NCBI RefSeq assembly: GCF_003951285.1
Contig: NZ_RXFQ01000017.1
Coordinates: forward strand, 1 to 64,000
Source of the DNA: Variovorax beijingensis
Lineage (GTDB): Bacteria > Pseudomonadota > Gammaproteobacteria > Burkholderiales > Burkholderiaceae_C
Direction: 5' to 3'
Length of the DNA stretch: 64,000 nucleotides
The position numbers were made by a program, and so were the translations under genes. Of the stretch, positions 8,305 to 16,648 are shown one piece after another. Each line of letters begins with the position of its first letter. Positions within the stretch are counted from its first letter, which is position 1. Below the pieces are notes generated by a model. The model saw only the letters and a program-made list of their open reading frames with translations, was not told the DNA's origin and searched no databases.

Positions 8305-9651
8305 ATGACCCCCATGACAAAAACCCTGCGCTCCGCGCTGTTCGCGGCTGCCACTGTCTTCGCGGGCCTGAACGCCGCACAGGCCGCGCTGCCGATCGAG
8401 CACTGGACGCTCGCGAGCGGCGCCAGGATCTACCTGGTGTCGACCCAGGCGCTGCCCATCGTCGACGTGCAGATCGATTTCGACGCCGGCAGCCGGCGCG
8501 ATCCGGCGGGCCAGGCCGGGCTGGCCAGCGCGACCGCGACCATGGTCGAGAAGGGCGTTCGCGCTGGAAAGAACGGCGAGCCGGCGCTCGACGAGAACGC
8601 GCTCGGCGAAGCCTGGGCCGACCTGGGCGCCGAGTTCGACACCAGCGCCGGCACCGACCGCGCCAGCTACTCGCTGCGCACGCTGTCCGACCCGGCCCTC
8701 CTCGCCAAGGTGGTGGCGCTGGCCTCGCGCGAGATCGGCGAGCCGGCCTTTCCCGACGACGTCTGGCAGCGCGAGCGAGAGCGCATCAATGCCTCGCTGA
8801 AGGAAGCCAACACCAAGCCGGCGACCATCGCGGGCCGTGCCTTCGCGAAGGCCGTCTACGGTAGCCATCCCTACGGCCAGGAAGTCACCGAAGCCACGCT
8901 CGCGCGCATCGACACCGCCGCCATGCGGCAGCGCTACCAGCAGCTGATCGTGCCATGCCGGGCCAAGCTCAGCATCGTGGGTGCAGTGACCCGCGCCGAG
9001 GCGGAAGCCATGGCCACTGCGCTGCTCTCCCGGCTGCCCGGGCCCGAGGCGTGCACGCCGCTCCCCGCGATCGCACCGGTGGCCGCGCTCGGCGCGCCCA
9101 GGGACGAGCGCATTCCGTTCGCTTCGGCCCAGGCCCACGTGCTGATCGGCCAGCCCGGCTATCCGCGCAAGGACCCCGACCATTTCGCGCTCACGCTCGG
9201 CAACTACGTGCTGGGCGGCGGCGGCTTCGTCTCGCGGCTGACCAACGAAGTGCGCGAGAAGCGCGGCCTGGCCTACAGCGTCTACAGCGGCTTTGCGCCG
9301 GGGCTGGACGCCGGTGCCTTCCGCGTCGGCTTCCAGACGCGTCCCGACCAGGCCGAAGAAGCCGTGAAGGTCTCGCGCGAAGTGCTCGCCAGGTTCGTGG
9401 CCGAAGGCCCGACCGCCGCCGAGCTCAAGGCCGCCAAGGACAACCTGATCGGCGGCTTCCCGCTGCTGCTGGACAGCAACCGCAAGCTCATCGGCAACGT
9501 GGCCAACATCGCCTGGCACGACCTGCCGCTCGACTATCTCGACACCTGGACCGCGCGCATGAACGCGGTCACGGCGGCCGAGGTCCGGGCCGCCTTCGCG
9601 CGCAAGCTGCAGCCCGAACGCATGGTGACGGTGGTGGTGGGCGGCAAATAG
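8305..9651 (+). CDS. M16 family protein, non-catalytic partner subunit
   Basis: A 448-residue M16 homologue with a signal peptide (about 1-28, ending AAQAAL). At the place of the HxxEH zinc motif it has SATATMVEKG (about 75-84), so no zinc site can form. It does keep the substrate-binding Arg/Tyr segment of the second M16 domain (KRGLAYSVYSGF, about 318-329), which the catalytic partner often lacks. It is therefore most likely the helper chain of the peptidase encoded just upstream. The start may be the ATG at 8305 or the one at 8314; both give the same signal peptide core. Confidence 0.9.
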   Translation: MTPMTKTLRSALFAAATVFAGLNAAQAALPIEHWTLASGARIYLVSTQALPIVDVQIDFDAGSRRDPAGQAGLASATATMVEKGVRAGKNGEPALDENALGEAWADLGAEFDTSAGTDRASYSLRTLSDPALLAKVVALASREIGEPAFPDDVWQRERERINASLKEANTKPATIAGRAFAKAVYGSHPYGQEVTEATLARIDTAAMRQRYQQLIVPCRAKLSIVGAVTRAEAEAMATALLSRLPGPEACTPLPAIAPVAALGAPRDERIPFASAQAHVLIGQPGYPRKDPDHFALTLGNYVLGGGGFVSRLTNEVREKRGLAYSVYSGFAPGLDAGAFRVGFQTRPDQAEEAVKVSREVLARFVAEGPTAAELKAAKDNLIGGFPLLLDSNRKLIGNVANIAWHDLPLDYLDTWTARMNAVTAAEVRAAFARKLQPERMVTVVVGGK

Positions 9652-9662
9652 GGCCGCGTCTT

Positions 9663-10580
9663 TCAGCGCAGGGCGTGCGCGCCGCTTGCGGCGGCTGCGC
9701 GCACCGCGGCCTTGAGGCGTTCGAGCAGCTGCGGCGCGGCGCGCGCCTGCTGCCAGTAGAGCGGCACCTGCAGCGTCGAGCCGGGTACCAGCTCCATCAG
9801 CGCGCCCGTGCGCATCGCATCGGCTGCCATGCTGGCCGGCAGCATCCCCCAGCCCATGCCGGCGCGCGCCGCTTCGACGAAACCCTGGGCCGAGGGCAGC
9901 CAGTGCCGCGGCGTCTCGATGCTGCGGTGGCAGATGCGCCGCACCCAGCGCGCCTGCAGCCGGTCCTTGCGGTCGAACACCAGGCTCGGCGCATGGGCCA
10001 GGGTGCGCGCACCCACGCCCTTGGCGAAGTACCGCTCGACGAACTCCGGGCTCGCGGCGGCCACGTAGTGCATGGCGCCCAGCGCCTCGCTGTTGCAGCC
10101 GGCCACCGGTTGCGCCAGGGCGGTGACGGCCGCCAGCACCGCGCCGCTTCGCAGGCGCTCGGCGGTGTGGTCCTGGTCGTCCACGGTCAGGTCGAGCAGG
10201 GCGGATTCTTCCCGCCTTGCAAAGGCCGCGGCAGCGGCCATGAACCAGCTGGCCAGGCTGTCGGCGTTCACTGCCACCCGCACCGTGACCCGCTCGGCCC
10301 CCTCGCCGCTTCGGCCACCCATGCCGAGCGCGGGCAGCGCCTCGCGCAACTCGTGCTCCAGCATGCCTACGCGTTCGATGTGCCGGCACAGCTGCTGCCC
10401 GGCTTCCGTCGCGATGCAGGGCTGGCCGCGCACCAGCAGCGCGCCGCCTGTGCGCTCCTCGAGCAGCTTCACGCGCTGCGAGACAGCCGAAGGCGTGACG
10501 TTCAGTGCGCGGGCCGCGCGCTCGAAGCTGCCTTCGCGCACCACCGCGGCCAATGCATTCAGGGCGGCGTAGTCGAGCAT
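9663..10580 (-). CDS. argP: LysR-family regulator ArgP/LysG type
   Basis: A 305-residue LysR-type regulator. Residues 1-60 form the winged helix-turn-helix (LDYAALNALAAVV, then RAARALNVTPSAVSQRVKLLEE), and the remainder is the effector-binding domain. The opening resembles ArgP/IciA/LysG, which sense lysine or arginine and activate an exporter gene. The divergent gene at 10662 is a LysE/ArgO exporter, the classic partner, and this context drives the specific call. The promoter region between them (10581-10661) is AT-rich relative to its surroundings. Confidence 0.88.
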   Translation of the reverse strand: MLDYAALNALAAVVREGSFERAARALNVTPSAVSQRVKLLEERTGGALLVRGQPCIATEAGQQLCRHIERVGMLEHELREALPALGMGGRSGEGAERVTVRVAVNADSLASWFMAAAAAFARREESALLDLTVDDQDHTAERLRSGAVLAAVTALAQPVAGCNSEALGAMHYVAAASPEFVERYFAKGVGARTLAHAPSLVFDRKDRLQARWVRRICHRSIETPRHWLPSAQGFVEAARAGMGWGMLPASMAADAMRTGALMELVPGSTLQVPLYWQQARAAPQLLERLKAAVRAAAASGAHALR

Positions 10581-10661
10581 GCTTCGCGTGAATTAGAAAA
10601 AATGAATAAGGCTTAGGAAGTTTAGTTTGAATTAATGAAGCCGAAGCGGCAAGCTGACGCC

Positions 10662-11297
10662 ATGGTCATCGAACAAATCTCTGCCGCATTCGTCAACGGG
10701 TTTCTCATGAGCCTGGTGCTCATCGTCGCCATCGGCGCGCAGAACGCCTATGTGCTGCGCCAGGGGCTGCGGCGCGAGCATGTGAGCGCCGTGGTGCTGT
10801 TCTGTGCGGCGAGCGATGCCATCCTGATCACGGCCGGCGTGGCCGGCATGGCGCAGGCACTGAAAGGGCGGCCCGCATTCGCCACCGCCCTCGCCGGCCT
10901 CGGTGCGCTGTTCCTGGGGGGCTACGGGCTGCGCGCGCTGTGGCGTGCCCGGCAGCCCGGCGCACTGCAGGCGAAGGCCCAGGGCGTGCCGCTCTCGCGC
11001 ACCGCCGTGCTGGCGCAGGCGGCGGGCTTCACCTTGCTGAATCCGCACGTCTATCTCGACACCGTGCTGCTCGTGGGCAGCACCGGCGCCCAGTACGGCG
11101 GCGCGCTCAAGGCCTGGTTCGTCGCCGGGTCGGCGCTTGCGAGCGCACTGTGGTTCTCGGCGCTGGGCTTCGGTGCGCGCTGGCTGGCACCGGTGTTTGC
11201 GCGGCCGCGCGCCTGGCAGATGCTCGACGCGCTGATCGGCGGCACGATGCTGCTGCTTGCAGCGCTGCTGGCACGGCGGGCGCTTCTGGGCACCTGA
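10662..11297 (+). CDS. LysE/ArgO family amino-acid exporter
   Basis: A 211-residue inner-membrane exporter with about six hydrophobic segments and the family's N-terminal signature (IVAIGAQNAYVLRQGL, about 21-36). LysE and ArgO export lysine and arginine when intracellular levels rise, for example during growth on peptides. The regulator gene argP is divergent, so control by lysine or arginine is likely. An ATG at 10635 would add nine polar residues; 10662 was chosen because the hydrophobic pattern then begins as in family members. No strong ribosome binding site decides between them. Confidence 0.9.
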   Translation: MVIEQISAAFVNGFLMSLVLIVAIGAQNAYVLRQGLRREHVSAVVLFCAASDAILITAGVAGMAQALKGRPAFATALAGLGALFLGGYGLRALWRARQPGALQAKAQGVPLSRTAVLAQAAGFTLLNPHVYLDTVLLVGSTGAQYGGALKAWFVAGSALASALWFSALGFGARWLAPVFARPRAWQMLDALIGGTMLLLAALLARRALLGT

Positions 11298-11327
11298 GCT
11301 CGCATGCAGCGGCGTTAAGCTTGCCGC

Positions 11328-11996
11328 ATGCCCCAGAAGAAAGCCGCAGCCGCCAGGCGCTCCCCCTCGACGCCGCCCTCGTCACCGTCGCCGCGATCGA
11401 AATCACTGCCGCACGAGGTGCGCATCATCGGTGGCCAATGGAAGCGCAGCCGCCTTCCGGTGGCCGACAAGCCGGGCCTTCGCCCCACGCCCGACCGCGT
11501 GCGCGAGACGCTGTTCAACTGGCTCGCGAGCATCGCGGGCGCCGGCGGCGGCGAGCTGCCGGGCTGGCATTGCGTCGATGCCTTCGCAGGCACCGGGGCG
11601 CTCGGCCTGGAGGCCGCGTCGCGCGGTGCCGCGAGCGTGCTGCTCTGCGAACAGGACGCCGCGCTCGTGGCCCAGCTGCAGGCCGCCAAGGCGAAGCTTT
11701 CGGCCGAGGCCGTGCGCATCGAGCGCGGCAGCGGGCTCGCCGCGCTCGAGCGTGCGCCCGCAGGCAGCCTGGATGCGGTCTTTCTCGATCCGCCTTTCGA
11801 GAGCATCGCCCTCTACGAACCCGCGCTGCGGGCCGCCGCGCGCGCCATGAAAACCGGCGGCGCCGTCTACCTGGAAGCACCGCGCCGCTGGAGCGACGAG
11901 GAGCTGGCCGCGCTCGGCCTTGTTGGTTTTCGTTACCTCAAGGCAGGGGCGGTGCACGCCCACTTGCTGCGGCAGGCCGCAAACGGGACTGCATAA
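11328..11996 (+). CDS. rsmD: 16S rRNA (guanine(966)-N2)-methyltransferase RsmD
   Basis: RsmD methylates G966 of 16S rRNA in the 30S subunit, using S-adenosylmethionine. The 222 residues start with about 28 Ser/Pro/Lys-rich residues not seen in short homologues, then RIIGGQWKRSRL and the RPTPDRVRETLFNWL block. The SAM-binding motif I is DAFAGTGALGLEA (about 84-96) and the catalytic motif is DPPF (about 151-154). The gene lies 43 bases before coaD, an adjacency common in proteobacteria. A later start would shorten the N-terminal extension, but no in-frame ATG is available before the core. Confidence 0.94.
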   Translation: MPQKKAAAARRSPSTPPSSPSPRSKSLPHEVRIIGGQWKRSRLPVADKPGLRPTPDRVRETLFNWLASIAGAGGGELPGWHCVDAFAGTGALGLEAASRGAASVLLCEQDAALVAQLQAAKAKLSAEAVRIERGSGLAALERAPAGSLDAVFLDPPFESIALYEPALRAAARAMKTGGAVYLEAPRRWSDEELAALGLVGFRYLKAGAVHAHLLRQAANGTA

Positions 11997-12039
11997 TCCG
12001 CCGAACAAGCCGCACCGGCTGCATGAGGAAGAAGCAACC

Positions 12040-12543
12040 ATGGCCAGCAACGTGATCGCGGTTTATCCCGGCACTTTCGATCCCATCACCCTCGGCCACG
12101 AGGACGTGGTGCGGCGTGCAACCCAGCTTTTCTCCAAGGTCATCGTCGCGGTGGCGGCCGGCCATCACAAGAAGGCGCTGTTCAGCCTGCAGGAGCGCAT
12201 CGAGATGGCGCGCGAGGCCGTGAAGCCCTACAGCGACCAGGTCACGGTCGAGAGCTTCTCGGGCCTGCTGCGCGACTTCGTGGTGGCGCGCGGCGGCAAG
12301 GCGATGGTGCGCGGCCTGCGTGCCGTGACCGACTTCGACTACGAATTCCAGCTCGCGGGCATGAACCGCTCGCTGATGCCCGACGTCGAAACCGTGTTCC
12401 TGACCCCCAGCGACAAGTACCAGTTCATCTCGAGCACCTTCGTGCGCGAGATCGCCATGCTCGGCGGCGAGGTCCACAAGTTCGTCTCTCCCGATGTGGA
12501 GAAGCAGCTCGCAGCCAAGGTGCGCAGCCTCGGCCGTGAATAG
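12040..12543 (+). CDS. coaD: Phosphopantetheine adenylyltransferase
   Basis: CoaD joins ATP and 4'-phosphopantetheine to form dephospho-CoA, the penultimate step of coenzyme A synthesis. The 167 residues are the usual length. The nucleotidyltransferase motif GTFDPITLGH is at about 11-20 and the second signature ISSTFVRE is at about 129-136. GAGGAAG at 12025-12031 supports the ATG at 12040. It follows rsmD closely and is probably transcribed with it. Confidence 0.97.
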   Translation: MASNVIAVYPGTFDPITLGHEDVVRRATQLFSKVIVAVAAGHHKKALFSLQERIEMAREAVKPYSDQVTVESFSGLLRDFVVARGGKAMVRGLRAVTDFDYEFQLAGMNRSLMPDVETVFLTPSDKYQFISSTFVREIAMLGGEVHKFVSPDVEKQLAAKVRSLGRE

Positions 12544-12660
12544 GTACTCCCCCAGTCTTCGCGCACTTCGTGTCGCTTCGCCAACCCCCTCGCCGGGGGC
12601 AACACCAGCGGCCCGTCAAAGCCGGTTCCGCGGTGTTCCACGAAGATGCAAGGCCGTCGT
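12544..12660. repeat. Intergenic repeat-like element with stem-loops
   Basis: Directly after the coaD stop codon comes a segment that looks like a dispersed intergenic repeat I have seen in Comamonadaceae. It begins GTACTCCCCCAGTCTTCGCG, contains a CCCC-GGGG hairpin near 12586-12599, and has a longer imperfect hairpin in which AACACC (12601-12606) pairs with GGTGTT (12632-12637) and flanking GC bases extend the stem. It may end coaD transcription. Its repeat status is recalled, not computed. Confidence 0.45.
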
Positions 12661-12686
12661 GCGCATAGTCGGCATGGGGTTTTGAG

Positions 12687-13352
12687 ATGAGTGGCCGATT
12701 CCCTTTCCCTCGCCTGCATCCGCTGGGCGATGCGGCGCTGCTTTGCGAGCTGCCGCCGCCCGCCACGCTGGCGCAGCAGCAGCAGATCTGGGCGCTGGGC
12801 GCCGAGGTGCAGCAATGGGCCGGCGTGGGCGAGGTGCTGCCGGGCATGAACAACCTCACGCTGACCTTCGATCCGACCGCGATCGATATCGAGGCGCTGA
12901 CGGCGCGCGTGAACGAAGCCTGGCCGCGGCTGTCGGCCACCGCCATCGAGGGACGGAGGGTGGAGATTCCGGTGGCCTATGGCGGCGAGCACGGCCCTGA
13001 CCTGGCCGACGTCGCGGCGCACACCGGGCTCACGCCGGCCGAAGTGGTGCGGCGCCACAGCGCGGCCGACTACGTGGTCTACCTGCTGGGCTTCCTGCCC
13101 GGCTTCGCCTTCATGGGTGGGTTGCCGCCCGAACTCGCCACGCCGCGCCGCGCCGAGCCGCGCACGGCGGTGCCCGCGCGCTCGGTCGGCATCGGCGGCG
13201 AGCAGACCGGCATCTATCCGCTGGTGTCGCCGGGCGGCTGGCAGCTGATCGGCCGCACCTCGCTCGAACTCTTCGATCCGTTGGCCGAGCCGCCCACCCT
13301 GCTGCGTCCGGGCGACCACGTGCGCTTCGTCGTCGAAAGCGTGCAGACATGA
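12687..13352 (+). CDS. pxpB: 5-oxoprolinase subunit PxpB
   Basis: PxpB is one of three subunits of the prokaryotic ATP-dependent 5-oxoprolinase that opens 5-oxoproline (pyroglutamate) to glutamate; it pairs with PxpC. The 221 residues show the family pattern: HPLGDAALLCEL near the start, the VYLLGFLPGFAFMGGLP block (about 131-147), TPRRAEPRTAVPARSVGIGG, and YPLVSPGGWQLIGRT (about 179-193). These also match the KipI domain, the older name of the family. Its stop overlaps the pxpC start by an ATGA. It heads the cluster pxpB-pxpC-pxpA-pcp. Confidence 0.95.
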   Translation: MSGRFPFPRLHPLGDAALLCELPPPATLAQQQQIWALGAEVQQWAGVGEVLPGMNNLTLTFDPTAIDIEALTARVNEAWPRLSATAIEGRRVEIPVAYGGEHGPDLADVAAHTGLTPAEVVRRHSAADYVVYLLGFLPGFAFMGGLPPELATPRRAEPRTAVPARSVGIGGEQTGIYPLVSPGGWQLIGRTSLELFDPLAEPPTLLRPGDHVRFVVESVQT

Positions 13353-14347
13353 TGCTGGTGCAGAAGCCCGGCATGCTGGCCTCGGTGCAGGACCTGGGGC
13401 GGCATGGGCACCGCCAGCTCGGCATCTGCCCCGGCGGTGCGCTCGACGTGTTGGCGCTCACGCTGGCGAACCGGCTGGTCGGCAATGCCGACGGCGCGGC
13501 GGGCCTCGAACTCACCATGGGCGGCTGCGAGATCCGCTTCGAGACCGCCACGCGCATCGCGCTGGTGGGCGACGGCTTCGGCGCCCGGCTCGACGGCGCG
13601 CCGCTCTGGCCCTGCTGGAGCATGCCTGTCGCTGCGGGCCAGACGCTCAAGCTCGCGGGCGCCAACGTGGCCGGCATCAAGAAAGCCGGCTTGCGCAGCT
13701 GGCTCGCGGTGGCGGGCGGCGTCGACGTGCCGCCGGTGCTCGGCTCGCGCAGCACCGACCTGAAGGCCGGCTTCGGCGGCTACCAGGGGCGCGCATTGCG
13801 CAAGGGCGACCGGCTCCCGCTGGGCGCCACGGCGCTCGATGGCGTCCAGCTCGCCCGGCGCCCGTTCGGCCTGCGCGGTCCGGATTGGGGCCCCGAGGAA
13901 AGCGATTCCGCCATCGCGCTGCGCGTCTTGCCCGGCCCCGAGTTCGACCAGTTCACCGCCGCCTCGCACGCGCTGCTCTGGAGCGAGCGCTGGCGCATCA
14001 CCGCGCAGAGCAACCGCATGGGAAGCCGGCTCGCGGGCGCCGAGCTCAAGCGCCGGCGCAGCGCCGACATGCTCTCGTCGGGCGTCATTCCCGGCACGAT
14101 CCAGGTGCCGCCCTCGGGCCAGCCGATCATCCTGATGGGCGACGCGCAGACCACCGGCGGCTATCCGCGCATCGGCGTGGTGATCCGCGCCGACCTGTGG
14201 AAGCTCGCGCAGGCACCGCTGGACGGCCGGCTGCGGCTGGTGCAGGTCGACATGGCCGCGGCGCTCGAGGCCTGGGCCGAGCAGCAGCGCTATCTTGCGC
14301 AGGTGGCGCAAGGGCTGGCGGCAGCGGGCTGGACCAGACCGGCATAG
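13349..14347 (+). CDS. pxpC: 5-oxoprolinase subunit PxpC
   Basis: PxpC forms the carboxyltransferase-like part of 5-oxoprolinase together with PxpB. It is 332 residues, the usual length. Family signatures are the opening KPGMLASVQDLGRHGHRQLG (about 6-25), GGALDVLALTLANRLVGN, and the C-terminal GTIQVPPSGQPIILM and TTGGYPRIG blocks at about 249-275. The ATG overlaps the pxpB stop codon, which implies translational coupling. The start could also be the next in-frame ATG at 13352. Older annotations call this family biotin-dependent carboxyltransferase or KipA. Confidence 0.95.
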   Translation: MMLVQKPGMLASVQDLGRHGHRQLGICPGGALDVLALTLANRLVGNADGAAGLELTMGGCEIRFETATRIALVGDGFGARLDGAPLWPCWSMPVAAGQTLKLAGANVAGIKKAGLRSWLAVAGGVDVPPVLGSRSTDLKAGFGGYQGRALRKGDRLPLGATALDGVQLARRPFGLRGPDWGPEESDSAIALRVLPGPEFDQFTAASHALLWSERWRITAQSNRMGSRLAGAELKRRRSADMLSSGVIPGTIQVPPSGQPIILMGDAQTTGGYPRIGVVIRADLWKLAQAPLDGRLRLVQVDMAAALEAWAEQQRYLAQVAQGLAAAGWTRPA

Positions 14348-14417
14348 ACTGTGCGAGCAGTGCAGGCGCACCGGCTGGCCCGGCGTGCCGGCCCGTCTTG
14401 AAGAAGGAACCGACCCC

Positions 14418-15158
14418 ATGCAAATCGACCTGAATGCCGATCTCGGCGAAGGCGCCGGCAGCGACGAAGCGCTGCTCGGCCTCGTGAGCTCGGCCAACAT
14501 CGCATGCGGCTGGCATGCGGGCGACGCCAAGACCATGCGGCAATGCGTGCGCTGGGCCATCGAGCACGGCGTGGCCATCGGCGCCCATCCGAGCTTCCCG
14601 GACCGCGAGAACTTCGGCCGCAGCACCATGCACCTGCCGCCCGACGAGATCGTGGCCAATGTGCTCTACCAGGTGGGTGCGCTGGCCGCGATCGCCAAGG
14701 CCGAGGGCGGCCAGCTCTCGCACGTGAAGGCGCACGGCCAGCTCTACAACCAGGCGGTGAAGGAGCCCGAACTCGCCGACGCGCTCTGCGAGGCGGTGCG
14801 GCGCTTCGATCCCTCGCTCCGGTTCTTCGGCCTTGCGGGCAGCGGCATGATCGACGCCGCGCGCCGCGCCGGCCTCACGCCGGTCGAAGAAGTTTTTGCC
14901 GACCGCGGCTACATGCCCGACGGCAGCCTGGTGCCGCGCAGCCAGCCCGGCGCGCTGATCGAGGACGAAGAACAGTCCCTCGCCCAGACGCTCTCGCTGG
15001 TGCGCGACCGCAAGGTCAAGGCCATCGACGGCAGCATCGTGCCGGTCAATGCCCAGACCGTGTGCCTGCACGGCGATGGCGCCCACGCGCTGGCCTTTGC
15101 GCGCCGCATTCGCGAGCGCCTGCAGCAAGAGGGCATCGCGGTTCGCGCGACGGCCTGA
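14418..15158 (+). CDS. pxpA: 5-oxoprolinase subunit PxpA (LamB/YcsF family)
   Basis: PxpA is the third subunit of 5-oxoprolinase, from the LamB/YcsF family. The 246 residues are the typical length. Conserved segments are DLNADLGEG (3-11), ANIACGWHAGD (about 27-37), GAHPSFPDRENFGR (about 55-68), KAHGQLYN (about 107-114) and the FADRGYMPDGSLVPR block (about 159-173). GAAGGAA at 14403-14409 gives a good ribosome binding site for the ATG at 14418. It lies 70 bases after pxpC and 16 bases before pcp, so the four genes are probably one operon. Confidence 0.95.
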   Translation: MQIDLNADLGEGAGSDEALLGLVSSANIACGWHAGDAKTMRQCVRWAIEHGVAIGAHPSFPDRENFGRSTMHLPPDEIVANVLYQVGALAAIAKAEGGQLSHVKAHGQLYNQAVKEPELADALCEAVRRFDPSLRFFGLAGSGMIDAARRAGLTPVEEVFADRGYMPDGSLVPRSQPGALIEDEEQSLAQTLSLVRDRKVKAIDGSIVPVNAQTVCLHGDGAHALAFARRIRERLQQEGIAVRATA

Positions 15159-15174
15159 GCGCCCGGTTCAAGCC

Positions 15175-15834
15175 GTGGCCCAGCGAACCAATGTCCTGCT
15201 GACCGGGTTCGATCCGTTCGACCGCGAAGCCCTCAACCCCTCATGGGAGGCCGTGCGCGCACTCGACGGCTGGACCTGCGGCCGAGCCACCGTGCATGCG
15301 CGCCAGATGCCCTGCGTCTTCGGCCAGGCCATCGAGGCGCTTGCAAGTGCGATGGACGAACTGCAGCCCCGGCTGGTGCTGTGCATCGGCCAGGCCGGCG
15401 GCCGCGCCGAGATCACGCCCGAGCGCGTGGCCATCAACATCGACGACGGCCGCATTGCCGACAACGCGGGCCGGCAGCCGATCGACCTGCCCGTGGTGTC
15501 CGGCGCGCCCGCCGCGTATTTCTCGACGCTGCCGATCAAGGCGATGGTGCGCGACCTGCGTGCGGCCGGCATTCCGGCGTCGGTATCGAACACGGCAGGC
15601 ACCTTCGTCTGCAACCACATCTTCTACGGCCTGATGCACCGCATCGCCACGCACCCGGCGGCCGGGCTGCGCGGCGGCTTCATCCACATTCCCTACCTGC
15701 CCGAGCAGGCGGCGCGTTTTCCCGGTGCGCCGAGCATGTCGCTGGCCACCATGGTCGAGGCGCTGCGCATCTCGGTGGCGACCGCGCTGGCCGTTGCAAA
15801 AGACGTGGCCGAAACCGGCGGTCAGCTCCACTGA
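15175..15834 (+). CDS. pcp: Pyrrolidone-carboxylate peptidase (pyroglutamyl peptidase I)
   Basis: Pcp is a cytoplasmic cysteine peptidase (family C15) that removes N-terminal pyroglutamate from peptides. The 219 residues hold the full catalytic triad: E83 in TPERVAIN, C146 in NTAGTFVCNHIFY and H170 in GGFIHIPYLP, with the spacing of known enzymes. A GTG at 15175 is used as start because the family begins with VLLTGFDPF almost at the N terminus. It follows pxpA by 16 bases, and its product pyroglutamate is the substrate of PxpABC, so the context supports the call strongly. Its 3' end overlaps the convergent hydrolase gene by 13 bases. Confidence 0.95.
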   Translation: MAQRTNVLLTGFDPFDREALNPSWEAVRALDGWTCGRATVHARQMPCVFGQAIEALASAMDELQPRLVLCIGQAGGRAEITPERVAINIDDGRIADNAGRQPIDLPVVSGAPAAYFSTLPIKAMVRDLRAAGIPASVSNTAGTFVCNHIFYGLMHRIATHPAAGLRGGFIHIPYLPEQAARFPGAPSMSLATMVEALRISVATALAVAKDVAETGGQLH

Positions 15835-16523
15835 GCGAGCCAGCCGAGCAGCGCCGCATTCACGGAAGCGGGCTTCTCCATCGTCAGCATGTGGCCGCAT
15901 TGCGGCACCCATACCACCTCGGCATGCGGCACCAGCGCCGCGATCTCGCGCGTGCAGTCGGGCGGGGTCAGCCGGTCCGTATCGCCGCACACCAGCAGCA
16001 CCGGCGCACGCAGCGAAGGCAGGTGGGTGCGCGCGTCGGGGCGCCGCATCACCGCGCGGTTCTGGGTGATGAGCTGCTGCGTGCCGGCGTCCAGCACGAT
16101 GTCGACGTAGCGCTGCACCAGCGTCTCGTCGGCGGCCTGCACCGGATGGAAGGCGAACACCACGTTCGGCTCGATCACGTCGCGCAGTTCGCCGCGCTCG
16201 AACAGTTCGATCGCGCTTTCGCGCAGTTCGTACATCTCGGGCGCCTCGGGCCGGGCGTTGGTGCCCAGCAGCGCGAGCCCCGCGATGCGTTCGGGCGCCT
16301 GCCGCGCGGCTTCCATCGCGACCATGCCGCCCATCGACGCGCCGCACAGCAGGAGCGGGCCGGGGTTCTCGCGCAGCACGGCCGCGGCCATGGCTTCGAT
16401 GGTGTCGTGCCGCATGTGGGCATCGGTCACGCGCGTTTCGAACAGGGGCGCAAGCGCGGGAAGCTGGGCCTCCCAGATGCGCTCGTCGCAGGCAAGGCCG
16501 GGCAGCAGGACAAGGTGGGGCAT
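15822..16523 (-). CDS. Alpha/beta-fold hydrolase
   Basis: About 233 residues of an alpha/beta hydrolase. The nucleophile elbow is GASMGG with S63. The acid is likely in CGDTDRLTPP (about 181-190) and the base in QCGHMLT (about 211-217). The oxyanion-hole region is LLPGLACDERIW near the N terminus. It has no signal peptide, so it is cytoplasmic. Substrate cannot be read from the sequence; esters or amides released during catabolism are possible. A start at 16541 would add six residues. It converges on pcp and diverges from the histidine phosphatase. Confidence 0.85.
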   Translation of the reverse strand: MPHLVLLPGLACDERIWEAQLPALAPLFETRVTDAHMRHDTIEAMAAAVLRENPGPLLLCGASMGGMVAMEAARQAPERIAGLALLGTNARPEAPEMYELRESAIELFERGELRDVIEPNVVFAFHPVQAADETLVQRYVDIVLDAGTQQLITQNRAVMRRPDARTHLPSLRAPVLLVCGDTDRLTPPDCTREIAALVPHAEVVWVPQCGHMLTMEKPASVNAALLGWLAQWS

Positions 16524-16648
16524 GGCCGGATTTTGCGCCATCACCGGCGCGGGCGCGCGGCGCCGTTCGAGCTGCAGGTGGCGGCCCTGCAACAGATGAT
16601 GCCGCCCAGGTCCCGAGCGTCACGCACGCAGTGGAGAATGGGCGTTCC

